Assembly: GCA_946811695.1 (NCBI GenBank)
Contig: OX328128.1
Coordinates: 22,374,258-22,438,257 of the forward strand
DNA from: Gonocerus acuteangulatus
Lineage: Eukaryota > Arthropoda > Insecta > Hemiptera > Coreidae
Direction of reading: 5' to 3'
Length of the DNA stretch: 64,000 nt
Shown here: positions 23,100 to 34,510 of the stretch, in pieces
Numbering within the stretch: position 1 is the first letter of the stretch
Layout: every line of letters begins with the position of its first letter
Notes under the pieces: generated by a model
What the model saw: only the letters and a program-made list of their open reading frames with translations
The model's database searches: none
What the model was told of the DNA's origin: nothing
Translations under genes and position numbers: made by a program

Positions 23100-24302
23100 G
23101 GAAGCTCTCAAAGTTCGGTAAAACCCTAAATAAATTTGAAAAGGCTCTGAACTGAGCATTACATAACTTTTGAGACTTGATACATATTTCAAATTCCGTT
23201 CTGAGTCAAACACATTCAGGCCAAACTTGTCTTATATGTATTTACAAACTGTCATTATGTATGTGTATATACCTGTACCCCGGAGGTAAAGGACGCCATG
23301 TCACATATTTGTAATTGTTCAGGATTGCCAATTTTCCATAACTTTCAACTATTAAAATGTGTTACTTCGGTACTTATAGAAACAGTTTAATGATTTTTTT
23401 TTTGTTTACATTGTTATTGGCATTGATAGGTAAATGGAAGGATTGATCATAGCCAATCAAAACCAATTCCTCCTCATGGTGTCTTTTATTTCTAATGAAA
23501 ATGGACATGATTTCATTTTTCACTGTCTTATCTTCGTTATTTATGGGAACAAGACATACTGCCTTATACTATTATATAGATCGAAACAGCGACTTTAAGA
23601 ACATGTTGTTAAGTAAATTTAATAAAAAAATGGACAAGGTGGCCTTTAGATCCGGGTTACAGATATGAAAACTTGAATAACAGGACTAAATGGCAATTGT
23701 TCAAAAATAATTTGAGATGTAAAAGTAAACCTGGAGAATTGTCTAATGTTCTCAAAGGATTTCGATATTCCCACTCAAAACCATAACCGGAAAAACCGGT
23801 AGAACCAATTATCCCCCCCCCTTATTTAAAAAAAAGTCAATTCCCGTGAAATGGACAAGGCATCAGGTCGTTTATGTAACCAGTTTTAGCAATAAATGGA
23901 TCTGATAATTGGGTGTACTTTTTTCTTCCTTTGATTGCTCTTGAGGTCAGTCTTGTGTCAAGGTCGTCTAGTCTAGTGGCTTATCTTCTTTTATATTGTT
24001 AGGACAAATTTTTATATCATAGAAGAAATCCCGTCAACTGTGCAGAGTTTCTGATAAAAAGTTTGACGAATTTACTCTAATGCCCAAAATTCTTTGAGAC
24101 TTACAAAAAAGTCCATATTTTCGGGTACTTAGGGCCACAAGTACAGCTTTCAGATGTACTGCATGTAGATTATGAAGTTCAACTTCGTGTAAACATAAAA
24201 TGAACTATTAATGCCAGGTTATTTCCAGTAATTGTATTTTAAACGTTAAATTATTCCTTCGCACAGTGTAGTAGAGTTTTCTCATATCCTAATACTTATT
24301 AT
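23100..24302. other. No recognised feature
   Basis: AT-rich sequence without a convincing ORF or repeat shared with other parts of the window. A C-run sits at 23815. Confidence 0.4.
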
Positions 24303-24990
24303 TAACTAGCTGTTACCCGGCGTGCCATGCTACACCTACTTTCTGCATATAGAAAAGCCTAAATAAATTAGAAACCAAATAAGTATTATTAAAATCAAAT
24401 AACACGAATCTGTAACTGTTTCGAACCCGTGACCTCCCAACTGGGAATCCTAGACGACTTTGACCTAACTTATAACACCCCCCCCCCTGTATCAAGACAT
24501 ACATGTACGCCAAGTTTGGTAAAAATCGGTCTAACAGTGTGGATTTTTATTTATAAAAAAAAAAAAAAAAAAAAAAAAAGCACATACAGACAGCAGCTGG
24601 TAGACGTTTTTGACCTGGCCTATGACACTCCCCTGATCAAGACCAACCTGTGTGCCCAGTTTGATCAAAATCTGTCAAACGGTGTGGGTTTGTATAAAGA
24701 ACAAACATACAGACAGACAGATGGTAGCCGTTTTGACCTAGCCTATGGCAATCGCCGTATCAAGACCTACCATTATTCCAAGTTTGGTCAAAATCGGACG
24801 AACGGTGTGGATTTGTATAAGGGACAAACATACAGACAGACAGCTGGTAGACGTTTTTGACCTAGCCTAGGAGATTTCTCCTACCAAGACCTACCATTAT
24901 TCCAAGTTTGGTCAAAATTGGTCAAACGGTGTGGACTTGTATAAGGAACAAACAAACAGAAAAACAGACAGACACGTGATTTTTATATAT
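24303..24990 (+). mobile_element. ACTAGCTG repeat element with internal 120-bp units
   Basis: Begins ACTAGCTGTTACCCGGCG followed by TGCCATGCTACACCTA and ends CACGTGATTTTTATATATAT. Inside are about four diverged tandem units, each with AAGTTTGGTCAAAATCGG, AACGGTGTGGATTTGTATA, AACAAACATACAGACAGACA and GGTAGACGTTTTTGACCTA. Partial copies occur at 33245-33465 (+) and 53757-54107 (-). The class is uncertain; the ends and lack of inverted termini fit a non-autonomous LINE-mobilised repeat. Confidence 0.65.
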
Positions 24991-25412
24991 ATAGATTTAT
25001 TAGAAAACTGCTTTATGTGCTTTTATACAGCCACTTCACATAAACTGGAGTAGTGCTTAAATCTCTTCTAAAAGTATTTTCGGTGGTTAAATTATTCGGC
25101 GAGGTAAGTGGAAAAAATACCAAATCCCAGCGAATATTAGCGAGAAAAACGCAGCCTGCTGTAAGCAGTTTACTAACCCGCACGTGTGGGTCCGGCACAC
25201 TAGCCATCCAACAGTTGGTAGACCCAATTAGTCCAGTTACTTTAGCATCGAGTTCGCAAAGAAAATCTCTGGTTCGACCGCGCAACTCTGGTTTGTCTGG
25301 GCGTGGTTCGGGACCAACCCAGTAGTGTGCACCCAATTTGCCAGCTTCGAAAGACCTGTGCTAACTGCGTACCAGTCGAAAAACCTTGAAATGTTTGGAC
25401 GTTATCTTCTTT

Positions 25413-25548
25413 TTAGCGCGGTTCCTCCCTCCCCCATAGGGAGGAACCCCGCTTATAAGGTTGATCTCGTGACGCAATCCGGATGTGCCGACTAGAAAAT
25501 TTTGCGTTTCAGAACCCCTAGAGACCGAAAATGATGGTGGTTAAAATT

Positions 25549-25587
<39 letters not shown>

Positions 25588-26215
25588 CTGTTCGCTCTCT
25601 AGGTCGAAGACGAATGGTCGGATTTTGATGAAATTTGGTAGAAAACTCTTTCGTCTAATTTGAAAGGTCAAGTTCGTTACCAGCAGAATCCGCCGACTGG
25701 AAGATGGCGTTTGGGGCGAAATTCGTGCAAAAAAAAAATCGTAACGCTTACGTTTTTGAGTTAATAAGCTTGTAAGTACTCGTTTTATAGGCTTCTTGAG
25801 CTAGGAAAACGAATGAAACCATTTTCAAGGCGATAGCTTTAACCGTTTTCGAGAAAATTGGAAAAATAGTTTTTGAATACCGTTTTTGGTTTGGGTACTT
25901 AGAATCATGGGATTCAGTTGAAACATTTTCTGCTTGTTCTACGTTCATTAAAACTAATATGTTGAAATTTTGGTTACGTTTGGAGTTAAGGAAGGTTAGA
26001 AGGTTAGAATAAAATATTTTATTAACAGACATAAAAAGTTTTGGTAACTTTGTATACTTTCCTTAATATCTCGAAAAAGGTTGAGAATCTTAGTAAACGA
26101 AAGATTACCATTAGAAAGCCTACTAAATGTTCTACAAAAAAGGTTCTGATGAAAGTTTTGATTTGGCGATGTCAATCGGAGAAATAAGTGCTTAAAACTT
26201 TAAAGTAATTGATTT
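25413..26215 (+). mobile_element. Family A rolling-circle-like element, 5' part
   Basis: Starts TTAGCGCGGTTCC after a T-run, with the hairpin GGTTCCTCCCT/AGGGAGGAACC. Next come GCAATCCGGATGTGCCGACT, a (TA)n block at 25553-25583, GGAAGATGGCGTTTGGGGCG and the conserved interior up to TTGATTTCGCTTATTCGAAC. The element then breaks into rearranged sequence; candidate 3' ends lie at 28020-28092 and 28430-28550. Confidence 0.75.
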
Positions 26216-26803
26216 CGCTTATTCGAACTGTTCTTTTTGTCTTTGATTTTGGTACTTAGAATTATGGGATTCAGTTGAAACATTTTCTGCATGTTCGAAT
26301 TTAATCAACACTAATATGTTGAAATCTAGGCGCACGGTAGTGCGCCAGGCCAAGTTCCGGCCTAAGCATACTGTGTGTATATTACAGGCGGTCTTAGAGC
26401 CGGTTTTTACCCTCTCATAACTTTCAACCAAGTACAGATAAAATTATGAAATTTTACACAGGTATTGTACTACTAGATGTGAGTAAAACTGAAAATTTCC
26501 ATAATTCTACATCGAATAGCTTCTGAGATATAAGCGATAGAAAATCGGGTTTTATAGGACTCACTCACTCACTCACTCACTCACTCACTCACTCACTCAC
26601 TCACTCACTGACTCATCAAAATTATTAGGCACTTCCCATGATGCTAGAGACTTGAAATTTTGCGTGAAGATAGATATGGAGACGTTATTAAAGGAAAAAA
26701 TAGAAAAATCGCGAAAAGTTGTGTTTGACTCCGCTTCCGGGGCGGGGGCGTGCCAGTTTTGTACTTCCTTCGGAAACCCATCATTTCGTCCGAAACCCTC
26801 CGA
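26216..26803. repeat. Rearranged family A piece and (TCAC)n repeat
   Basis: 26250-26330 repeats the family A interior (GGGATTCAGTTGAAACATTT). Then come a short GCGCAC/GTGCGC palindrome at 26332 and a (TCAC)n microsatellite at 26561-26608. Confidence 0.5.
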
Positions 26804-27238
26804 AACAAAAATATTTGCCCATACAAGAGGTGATAAAAGAAAGAAATGTCCAAGTTCATTACTTGGAAGACCTCATAGTTACTTACTAAGAACAGTAAAG
26901 ACACTTCAACTGACCTTTAAAAACAACAATAAAAATACTTATATCCAGTTACTAAAATATCTCTTTCCTCAACCAGGTATATTCTTAAACTTGGCAATGT
27001 TTTTTTTTGTGCCGAAATTATCTTTAGAGAAAAACTAAACATTGTCAAGTTTAAGAATATACCTGGTTGAGGAAAGAGATATTTTAGTAACTGGATATAA
27101 GTATTTTTATTGTTGTTTTTAAAGGTCAGTTGAAGTGTCTTTACTGTTCTTAGTATGTAACTATGAGGTCTTCCAAGTAATGAACTTGGACATTTCTTTC
27201 TTGTATCACCTCTTGTATGGGCAAATATTTTTGTTTGA
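26804..27238. repeat. Near-perfect inverted repeat, about 200-bp arms
   Basis: The left arm (26804-27003) and right arm (27037-27238) are almost exact reverse complements. Both end outward in CAAAAATATTTGCCCA and contain AACCAGGTATATTCTTAAAC near the short loop. Few differences are visible, so the duplication is recent. No ORF. Confidence 0.85.
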
Positions 27239-27379
27239 ATTAATACACCAAGTCATACTACTTTTTTGGAGTGTAGAATGGTAAGGTGGGGGGTTTTAGG
27301 AGGGGATATTTTGGAGGAAGGGAGTGTTTCTTTGTGGGGGCAGGAACTTGGCCTCTATTTCACATTTATGTTTTTTTTG

Positions 27380-28092
27380 GGGATTGTGGTTACGTTTGGA
27401 GTTAAGGAAGGGTTAGAATAAAATATTTTATTAACAGACAAGAAAAGTTTTGGTAACTTTGTATACTTTCGTTAGTATCTGGAAAACCGTTGACAATCTT
27501 GTGAAGCGGAAGATTACCATTCGAAAGCTTACTAAATGGTCTGCAAAAAAGGTTCTGAAGAAAGTTTTGATTAGGCGATGTCAATCAGAGAAATAAGTGC
27601 TTAAAATTTTGAAGTAATTTATTTCGTTTATTCGGACGGTTCTTATTGTTTGTTTTTATTCCTTGTTATTTTTTAATTGCTTATAGTTGGATAATGTATT
27701 TGACAATAAAACAGATTAAGTAAAATAAGAAAAACATTTCATCGTTAGAAATATAGCTTGCCAAGAGACAGAGATTTTTTTTTACCTCTGTTTACCTGCG
27801 TTTTTAATTTTTTTTTCTCGGTTTGCCTTAGTTTTTAATACCTTGCTGTTATTTCGATTGCATTTTTTTCAATAAAACATGACAAGTAATTGAGAAGCGT
27901 GTTTGTATTTTGAATTGACTTTGAGAGTCTTGCTTTAGATCGAGGAATTTCCGCTTCTAACCAGTGGGTGTTAACAGTTTTCAGGAAAAAAAAAAAAAAA
28001 AAAAAGATTAGTTCTATTTTAAGCTTTCCAAATGACAATATGGATGAGAACGGACACGTCTTAAAATGACGTAGTTCCTGGAGAAAGAGAAT
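27380..28092 (+). mobile_element. Family A element, interior and decayed 3' end
   Basis: Matches the interior of 46273-47680 from GTTACGTTTGGAGTTAAGGA onward and ends in a decayed version of the 3' terminus at 28020-28092 (GAACGGACACGTC..GTAGTTCCTGG). Confidence 0.6.
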
Positions 28093-28429
28093 GTTTAGAC
28101 TCTGTGTTGGGTCAGACACTTGCCCGGGTCGAGCTACTAGGCAGACTTCAGGTAGGCTTTTATTGCACTTCATAAATCAAGATGCATCCTAGGAGAGATG
28201 ACAGATATTGTACCTGCAGAAAGTCATACAGCCAAATGCTATAGTAGAAATATAATTATATTTTGTGGTTGTATTTGGCGTAGTGCATTAAAAAATAACA
28301 ATACTTTCTCATTTTCTTGTACAATTTTATTTTGTTTAATTGCATTTAACGGCGTAATGAGTAATTTCCGCTTAAAATAGTTTCTTGTGCCTTGCCGACA
28401 ATCTTGCTTTTCGTTGGAATATGTGTTTA

Positions 28430-28550
28430 CATTAAGAGTGATCTAAACAAAGTAATAACTGTTTCTATTCTAAGTATACAAAATGACACTAGGGATATGA
28501 ATGGAACCGCGCTAAGATGATGCAGTTCCTGCGAGTCGGACTTTTTCTTA
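28430..28550 (+). mobile_element. Family A 3' terminus
   Basis: Contains GGAACCGCGCTAAGATGATG then CAGTTCCTGCGAGTCGGACT before a T-run, the family A 3' end. GGAACCGCGCTAA is the reverse complement of the 5' end. It may close the element opened at 25413. Confidence 0.75.
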
Positions 28551-29680
28551 ACTCAGATCCTTTAGTAGTGGGTCGTGTGACATACTTGTTCCTTCTTGGT
28601 AATTATGGATAGAATGAACTGTTCACTCAAAACAATTATAAAAATGTGGTTCCCCGAACAGAGAATCGTAAGTAAGCATGCAGAATCTTGATGGATTTTG
28701 AGTTAATAGCCAACTTTTCCACTTATCCTCTGCTTCCAATATCCAAAGATAAAAAAAATACTAGTGTGTGAGTGAAACTCTGCAGGACATCAATTCTGAC
28801 GACAAGTTGATTAATATTCGCGAGGGAAAAGGTGGGCAAATATTTGTAGCAGTATATGTGTCAAGCACATTAATTACTTATCAGTCGGATCCATCGCCCG
28901 GTTATATAACAACTGCATCTGTTTGGTTTTGAACATCTGCTTGACGTCGCAATTGTACAAAAATGCATCATAAAGTCGGAGAGCTGGTAACGTGCGTTTC
29001 ATGAAGTGTTATATGCACCTATAGTGCATCTCTTGGGTAGATAAGAAAGTAAATATGCGTTGGCTAGACTTACTGTGGAACACCAGGTACTCCTCCGCAT
29101 AGGGGAAAGATGCAAAAAAAAAAAAAAAAAATAAAAAAAAAATACATTGCTCAAAAATAGTGTTTTATTCAGAACTTATTATTATTGATTAAATTATTGC
29201 TCATTACCATACGGAACGACTTTAGTATAGTCGGTTTAATTGACAGCGGCTCAAACCTACCTCCTTACGTAATGGCTTGAATGTCAAGGATCAATCATTA
29301 AATCAGAAATTAATCCCTACTATCTTGTAAATGTATCAATATTTGTTGAAGGTCGGCTTCTAAATAGTAATACATGGTGTAATTAACAATTGGATGTCAG
29401 ATAAGACCTGTGGTGGAAATGAAATATGTATTCGTTTTATCGGGTACCCTTACTCCATCCTTATTGAGAGCATAACCTGGAAAACCCGCTTATCATGTCG
29501 ACACGGTAACCTGGAAGTGCTGACCAGAAATATTAGTGTTTCACGATAAGTAGACATCGAAAAATAGCCAGAAGGTTTCAAAGGTTTGATCATGCCAGAT
29601 GAACAAACCTTTGAAAGCTTCCTTTACCAGTTAGTCCCCTGTTTTTCTCATATTTCGCGTTTGCTAGCGACTTCAATACT
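28551..29680. other. No recognised feature
   Basis: No ORF with protein-like composition and no repeat shared with other parts of the window was seen. Contains an interrupted A-run at 29113-29142. Confidence 0.4.
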
Positions 29681-29681
29681 C

Positions 29682-30400
29682 AGGCTACACCTACATTGGA
29701 CCCGTATTTCTCCCGATCCGATCCAATTCGATATCGTTTGACCGACGGCCGGTGTGAGTGCCTACATTGGTCCTGACCCGATCCGATCCGATCTAGACTC
29801 AGTTCGTCAGTAAGAAATACCACCTAATAAGCATAGAAACCTTCGATTATCTTGTTGGAGGTATAAAGGAGAAGTTGAGAGGCCAATCAATCTTCCGGGA
29901 GTAAAATCAGTCCCGAAAAAAAAAATCGTTGTGTAATAGTTAATTTTTAACTGTTGCACTACGATAAGAGAAATATTAGTATTCATATTTTAAAATTATT
30001 TATAAGAAAGGTAGCTAGAATGTTATAAGCATTGGAAAGTTATAAACATTGAAAGGTTATAAACATTGGATGGTTATAAACATTGGATGGTTATAAACAT
30101 CTTCCAACTAATTTAATTAACAAGGGAAACAAAAAACAAAAATGCAATGAGCCAAAGGTTTTTCTAAATTTTATTACCTTTCAAATTTTCGAAACACAAT
30201 ATGTCGTTTGTCGCCATTTTGCGTCGGTCGTCCGAAATCGGTCTAGAAACAAACCATTTTGAGCGGCCGAAAATCGGTCGTCATTGGATCGGATCGGGTC
30301 GGGACCAATGTAGACACCTCCGTTATTGAGATGCATGAGGTTACTTTTCTTCCGGCAGTCGGTGTTTATCGGATCAGGACCAATGTAGGTGCACCCTAAG
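29682..30400. mobile_element. MITE-like element with nested inverted ends
   Basis: The outer ends GCTACACCTACATTGGACC and GGACCAATGTAGGTGCACCC are inverted copies. A second inner pair (GTGCCTACATTGGTCC near 29758; GGACCAATGTAGACACC near 30302) repeats the motif, with GATCCGATCC tandems beside them. The interior holds a 20-bp tandem repeat. Confidence 0.6.
30010..30102. repeat. 20-bp minisatellite
   Basis: About five copies of a unit reading GGTTATAAACATTGGAT with small variations. Confidence 0.75.
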
Positions 30401-30404
30401 GTTC

Positions 30405-30870
30405 ATGTTGAACCTCCTGGTGGTACCTTCCTTACTGAACTATTCTATTCGCCTAATTTTTATGTGTTGCCCTATTTACCTACGCATCACTCCCATTACT
30501 CTGATACCTAGCTTGATATCGTTGTCAGCAGCTAATAGGCTTTCCTGGAATCCGGACAAATCCAAAGCCATTGTTATAAGTTGCCAATCCCTCGTAATTT
30601 CCACCTTACCTTTCAAGCCCTTTTCCTCAACAGCCTTCCTATAAAATATTGTATATCAGTTATAAACATTGGAATTATATTTGATCAAAACCTTCCCTGG
30701 AAAAATAATATTTCCCAAATTTCCCGTCGATCGATATTCATTCTCAGACAGTTAAACATCCCTGCCATCTCCTGCCAACAAAGACACGCCAACTCCTTGT
30801 AACCTCATTCTTATTCCGTAGTTCGACTATTGTTTTGGGTGTATGGACTTTCTAGCGATTTCGAACCATA
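30405..30870 (+). pseudogene. LINE reverse transcriptase thumb-region relic
   Basis: Two frames together give NRLSWNPDKSKAIVI, then PLPIKYCISVINIGIIFDQN-like and LPWKNNISQISRRSIFILRQ. This is the post-palm part of a non-LTR RT (N-P-x-K-S-K, then G-x-x-F-D-x-x-L-x-W). Catalytic motifs are absent and the frame is shifted near 30600. A 58-nt T-run follows at 30883-30940. Confidence 0.65.
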
Positions 30871-30881
30871 AAGCTGTTGTT

Positions 30882-30882
<1 letters not shown>

Positions 30883-30940
<58 letters not shown>
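30883..30940. repeat. Homopolymer T run
   Basis: 58 consecutive T apart from the first G. Likely a retroposon tail read on the opposite strand. Confidence 0.8.
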
Positions 30941-30943
<3 letters not shown>

Positions 30944-31849
30944 CACAGAATCGCCAAAGTATCTTTTATATCGTACTTCTACTGCGAGTTAAATGGGCCA
31001 TTCCCTGTTATCGGCGCCAGTAGTTTCTCGGTTCCTATCCCAAAGACCCTAACTCCCTCCTATCCCATAACACCCGTTCTTTTCTTTTCTTCCCAAAATC
31101 CTGCTTTATTCAAAAAAATCATTTGTTACCCCCCGCCACCTCGCTATGCATTTCTTTAGCCCCGTTTGTCTACCATTCTAGCAACTTTGACTTTTAATCC
31201 CGACTCTTCCACCACTTCTTAACCCACCAATTTTACCAACCCCTATCCTTCACTCAAATTAATTTTTAAAACAATAAATTAAATTGATTTTGTCAAATTT
31301 AAAATTATTCCTAAGGGAAAAGTGTGTCCGGATACGGATAAAATATATTAATTTTATTTAATTTACATATTATCGTGCTCTACTCTCCAAAAGGAAATTC
31401 ACAGAAAATATTTTGTACCATCATTTTCGATTTTCCCATCATTTGTGTTGGCCTCCTTTTTGAGTGTGTCACTTAGGTACGCCAAAATGTTCTCGTGTGT
31501 AAAAAGCTTAAATTCTAATAAGTTAACACCAAATAAAGAAACTCCCTACCTTTTCCTTATTTGATGTGTTGAGGTTGAAAGAACTCTGTTCTGCACCGCT
31601 TGTCAGAATATTCGCTCAGGGGCATGAAATAACCTCTTGTATTTCTATATAACTCTGCCTGGATAAAAACTCTTTCCCGATAACAGATGGAAAGTTATTT
31701 AAAAAATGGCTTTTTTATATTTGACGTTGGAAATACTAAAATATAAACATAATGTATTTGAAAATTAAAACAAAATGTTATTTTGGCTTCTTAATGAATT
31801 CAGGAAAACTTATCATAAGGCATCGTCAGTTTTTGGGATAAATTAGTGT

Positions 31850-32110
31850 GAAGAAAATCGTAGTTCTTACGTTTGTGCGTTAATGTGCCTGCAAGTTTTC
31901 TAACTTAGGAAAACGAGTGAAATCATGTTTAGGGCCATAGGTGGAACCGTTTTCGAGAAAAGTGGATACAGCTAGTTTTCTTAACTAACTTTCGTTTGGG
32001 TTCTCAGGAACGATGGTATCAGTTAAAAATTGTTCCAGATGTTTCGAATTCATCCAAACTATGATCTAGCAAACCAAAATCGGTTCAGGATTGTGGTTGG
32101 ACCTGAAACT
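31850..32110 (+). mobile_element. Family A interior relic
   Basis: Diverged match to the family A interior (AGGAAAACGAGTGAAATCAT, ACCGTTTTCGAGAAAA, GTTTGGGTTCTCAGGA). No ends present. Confidence 0.5.
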
Positions 32111-32244
32111 ACATTAAACTAAAATGTTTAAATACTTTTTTAAATTAATTGAGTAAGCTTAGTTAAAAGGAATGTGAGAGAGCATTGTATAGGCATTATT
32201 ATTCATTAAATTTTAACGTCCAATTATTCATTGCTCATACTTTT

Positions 32245-32312
32245 GGGACGTGTTTGGGGTTATCTACAGGTTACTACCCATTTCTAGCCAGGATAAGGCT
32301 TATGCCTTTTAA
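32245..32312 (-). repeat. SINE body fragment
   Basis: The minus strand carries AAAGGCATAAGCCTTATCCT followed by GGCTAGAAATGGGTAGTAAC, the body shared by the tRNA and 5S SINEs. Confidence 0.55.
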
Positions 32313-33025
32313 TTTTATTAAATAAAATCCTACTGCTACTAGTGAAAATATAATGCTCAGCCTTAGGCACCTTGGTCGAGATGAGCAATAATGTTTTGGA
32401 GGATCTTAGTTCAAAACTAAGGCGTGCACTGAAGAACTTATATAGTACAAGTTTTATAAATTTATAACATGTCCAGATAAACTGATTGTTTCATTTCAGT
32501 TGTTTGAATTTTATTTTTTTAACATAATCTGAAGTTTCTATGTACAATTTACTATGCTGTTGATTCCTTTAGGTATAATCTATCAAATTTCTGAATTATG
32601 TCTTAGGCTGTTGTCAAATCACAAAGAAATTCAAACTGTTTATTTGATCTTGCTGATCCCAATCTTCACCAACTTTGGTCTCCTTGCCTTTTCAATGACA
32701 TTTACACACCTCATCAGTTTAAAAAAAAAAGTTAAGTGTTTTTCCACATACTAAAACCCTCTCCATCAAATACCAGTACAAACATATTCATTTAACAGAA
32801 AAGCGAGTGAGAGATTATTCAACCGAATACTGTAACCGACATTGCAACCTTCCTTTACTAAAGAGAAAAAACTACCTCTCAACAAAAGTTTTGAAATTAT
32901 TATAGTTCTGAATAGAAACATGACCACTTAATTATATTATATTAGTCCAAATTATGATTAGATAAACACAGAACATTTTTATGATATACTTATTTATACG
33001 ATATTAGTCTATATTCTGGTTAGAG

Positions 33026-33235
33026 CAGTGTTGCCCTAGGCAATCAAATGAAAATTGATTTGATATGAAGAAAACTGATCTGATATTAAGGAAATTAATC
33101 TTAAAAAATATGATATTTTATTATATGATATCTTATATGATATTTGTCCAAACTCTGAGAATATAAACCTACTATTTAGATAAACAAACAAAGGTTTTTT
33201 TATTGCACTTCTTCTTAGAAGGAGGGGCAACACTG
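33026..33235. mobile_element. hAT-like MITE
   Basis: 210 bp with ends CAGTGTTGCCC and GGGCAACACTG. The interior is full of GATATGATAT/ATCATAT inverted stretches. The flanking 8-mers do not match, so the insertion is old or rearranged. Confidence 0.65.
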
Positions 33236-33244
33236 GAAAGAAAA

Positions 33245-33465
33245 TGCCGATTTCTGACTATAAACTCTTCTGTATATGACAGTTTCGAACTCGTTACTTC
33301 CAAACTATGAATCCTAGAAGATTTTTAGCTAGCCTACGAGATTTCCCGGATCAAGACGTATCTATGTGCGAAGTTTGGTCAATATCAGTCAAACGATGTG
33401 GATTTGTATAAGGAACAAACAAACAGAAAAACAGACACGTGATTTTTATATATATAGATGAGAGA
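33245..33465 (+). mobile_element. ACTAGCTG-type repeat, 3' part
   Basis: Contains one tandem unit (AAGTTTGGTCAATATCAG, AACGATGTGGATTTGTATA) and the terminus CACGTGATTTTTATATATAT as at 24990. The 5' end is missing. Confidence 0.6.
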
Positions 33466-33556
33466 TATAACCTGTCACTTAGGGAAAGTGTTGAGGGGGC
33501 TCGACGTTGTTAGTTCCACTATCCTGCCAGCCCCCTATAAAGCCCAATAGATAGAG

Positions 33557-33751
33557 TTTTTTTTTTTTTCGTTTTTAACGTTGCATCAACTATTTGGCTT
33601 TTAGTGCCGGGCTATCTACAGGTTACCACCCTTTTATAATGCCAACGGCACGTGGTCGGTCATCCATTCAAGTACTGACCACGCCCGACGTTGCTTAACT
33701 TCGGTGATCTACGGGAATCGGTGCATTCAACGTGGCTATGGCCGTTGGCAA
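33557..33751 (-). mobile_element. 5S rRNA-derived SINE
   Basis: On the minus strand, 33749-33641 is a 5S rRNA-like head of about 109 nt. It keeps the internal promoter: box A region GTTAAGCAACGTCGGGCGTG and box C region TTGAATGGATGACCG. The head is followed by ATTATAAAAGGGTGGTAACC, TGTAGATAGCCCGGC and a T/A-rich tail ending in an A-run at 33557-33569. The non-5S body proves a SINE and not a 5S gene. The same body occurs in the tRNA-headed SINE at 18770-18955. Confidence 0.88.
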
Positions 33752-34257
33752 TAGAGGGGTTTGAGCTAACATTAATTCCCCCACAAGATTTTTTTTTCTA
33801 ATATCCTTAGGTATGATGTGAGTATACTGAAACCAATTTTTCCAACTCGAAAGTCGGGGGTAGAATTTTTGTCAGGCGAAAAACCGCAAAGTTTTAGCAC
33901 GTTTTTCAGTTTTTCTCCATTAATTTAAAACCCGTTAATTTTGGTTGAAAAAACTACGAATAGGGAATAAATAACAATAAATTCTGCTTCAAATGAACTG
34001 GTGGAAGTCCAAATTCGACCAGGTAAAAGTGCCGCAATCAGTAGCCAAAAAACAACACTTTTTTCCAATTTTGCGAAAAACTGTCGTGAGCCTACTTTTA
34101 ACGATTTACAGCTTGGATTCATCAATTCTTTTGATACACCCCCTCCCTAAAAGTTAAAGAGCATCAATAACCGATTCCAAAAAGCACAAAAACGTATAAA
34201 TTTGACATAATTTCACTCAATAAATGTCGTGTGAGTGAATAAATGTATATTCATGTT

Positions 34258-34375
34258 TTAGCACTTTCCTCCGAAGGAAAGTAGCTATTGAGGTTGCACT
34301 CATGACGGAATTTTTGAAAAATTTCTTCAAATCTTTATCGATCCTACCTAGTAGACACCGAAAATGACCCCGTAA

Positions 34376-34417
<42 letters not shown>

Positions 34418-34446
34418 AATATATATATACTATATATATACACAAA

Positions 34447-34504
<58 letters not shown>
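34258..34504 (+). mobile_element. Family B rolling-circle-like element, 5' end
   Basis: Starts TTAGCACTTTCCTCCGAAGG, which folds on itself. Continues through ACTCATGACGGAATTTTTG and ATCGATCCTACCTAGTAGAC into a (TA)n block (34384-34510). Beyond the block the sequence is unlike the other B copies, so this copy is truncated. Confidence 0.72.

Positions 34505-34510
<6 letters not shown>
34384..34510. repeat. (TA)n microsatellite
   Basis: Long AT dinucleotide tract with a few interruptions, placed where every A and B element carries one. Confidence 0.9.

Noticed and set aside
24429..24860. 143-codon frame
   Set aside because: It is produced by tandem 120-bp units of a noncoding repeat whose length happens to keep a frame open.
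26561..26608. CRISPR-like regular repeat
   Set aside because: It is a plain (TCAC)n microsatellite without spacers; the genome is eukaryotic.
33641..33749. Possible 5S rRNA gene
   Set aside because: Very 5S-like, but it lacks the normal terminator and spacer, and joins directly to a SINE body shared with other copies.
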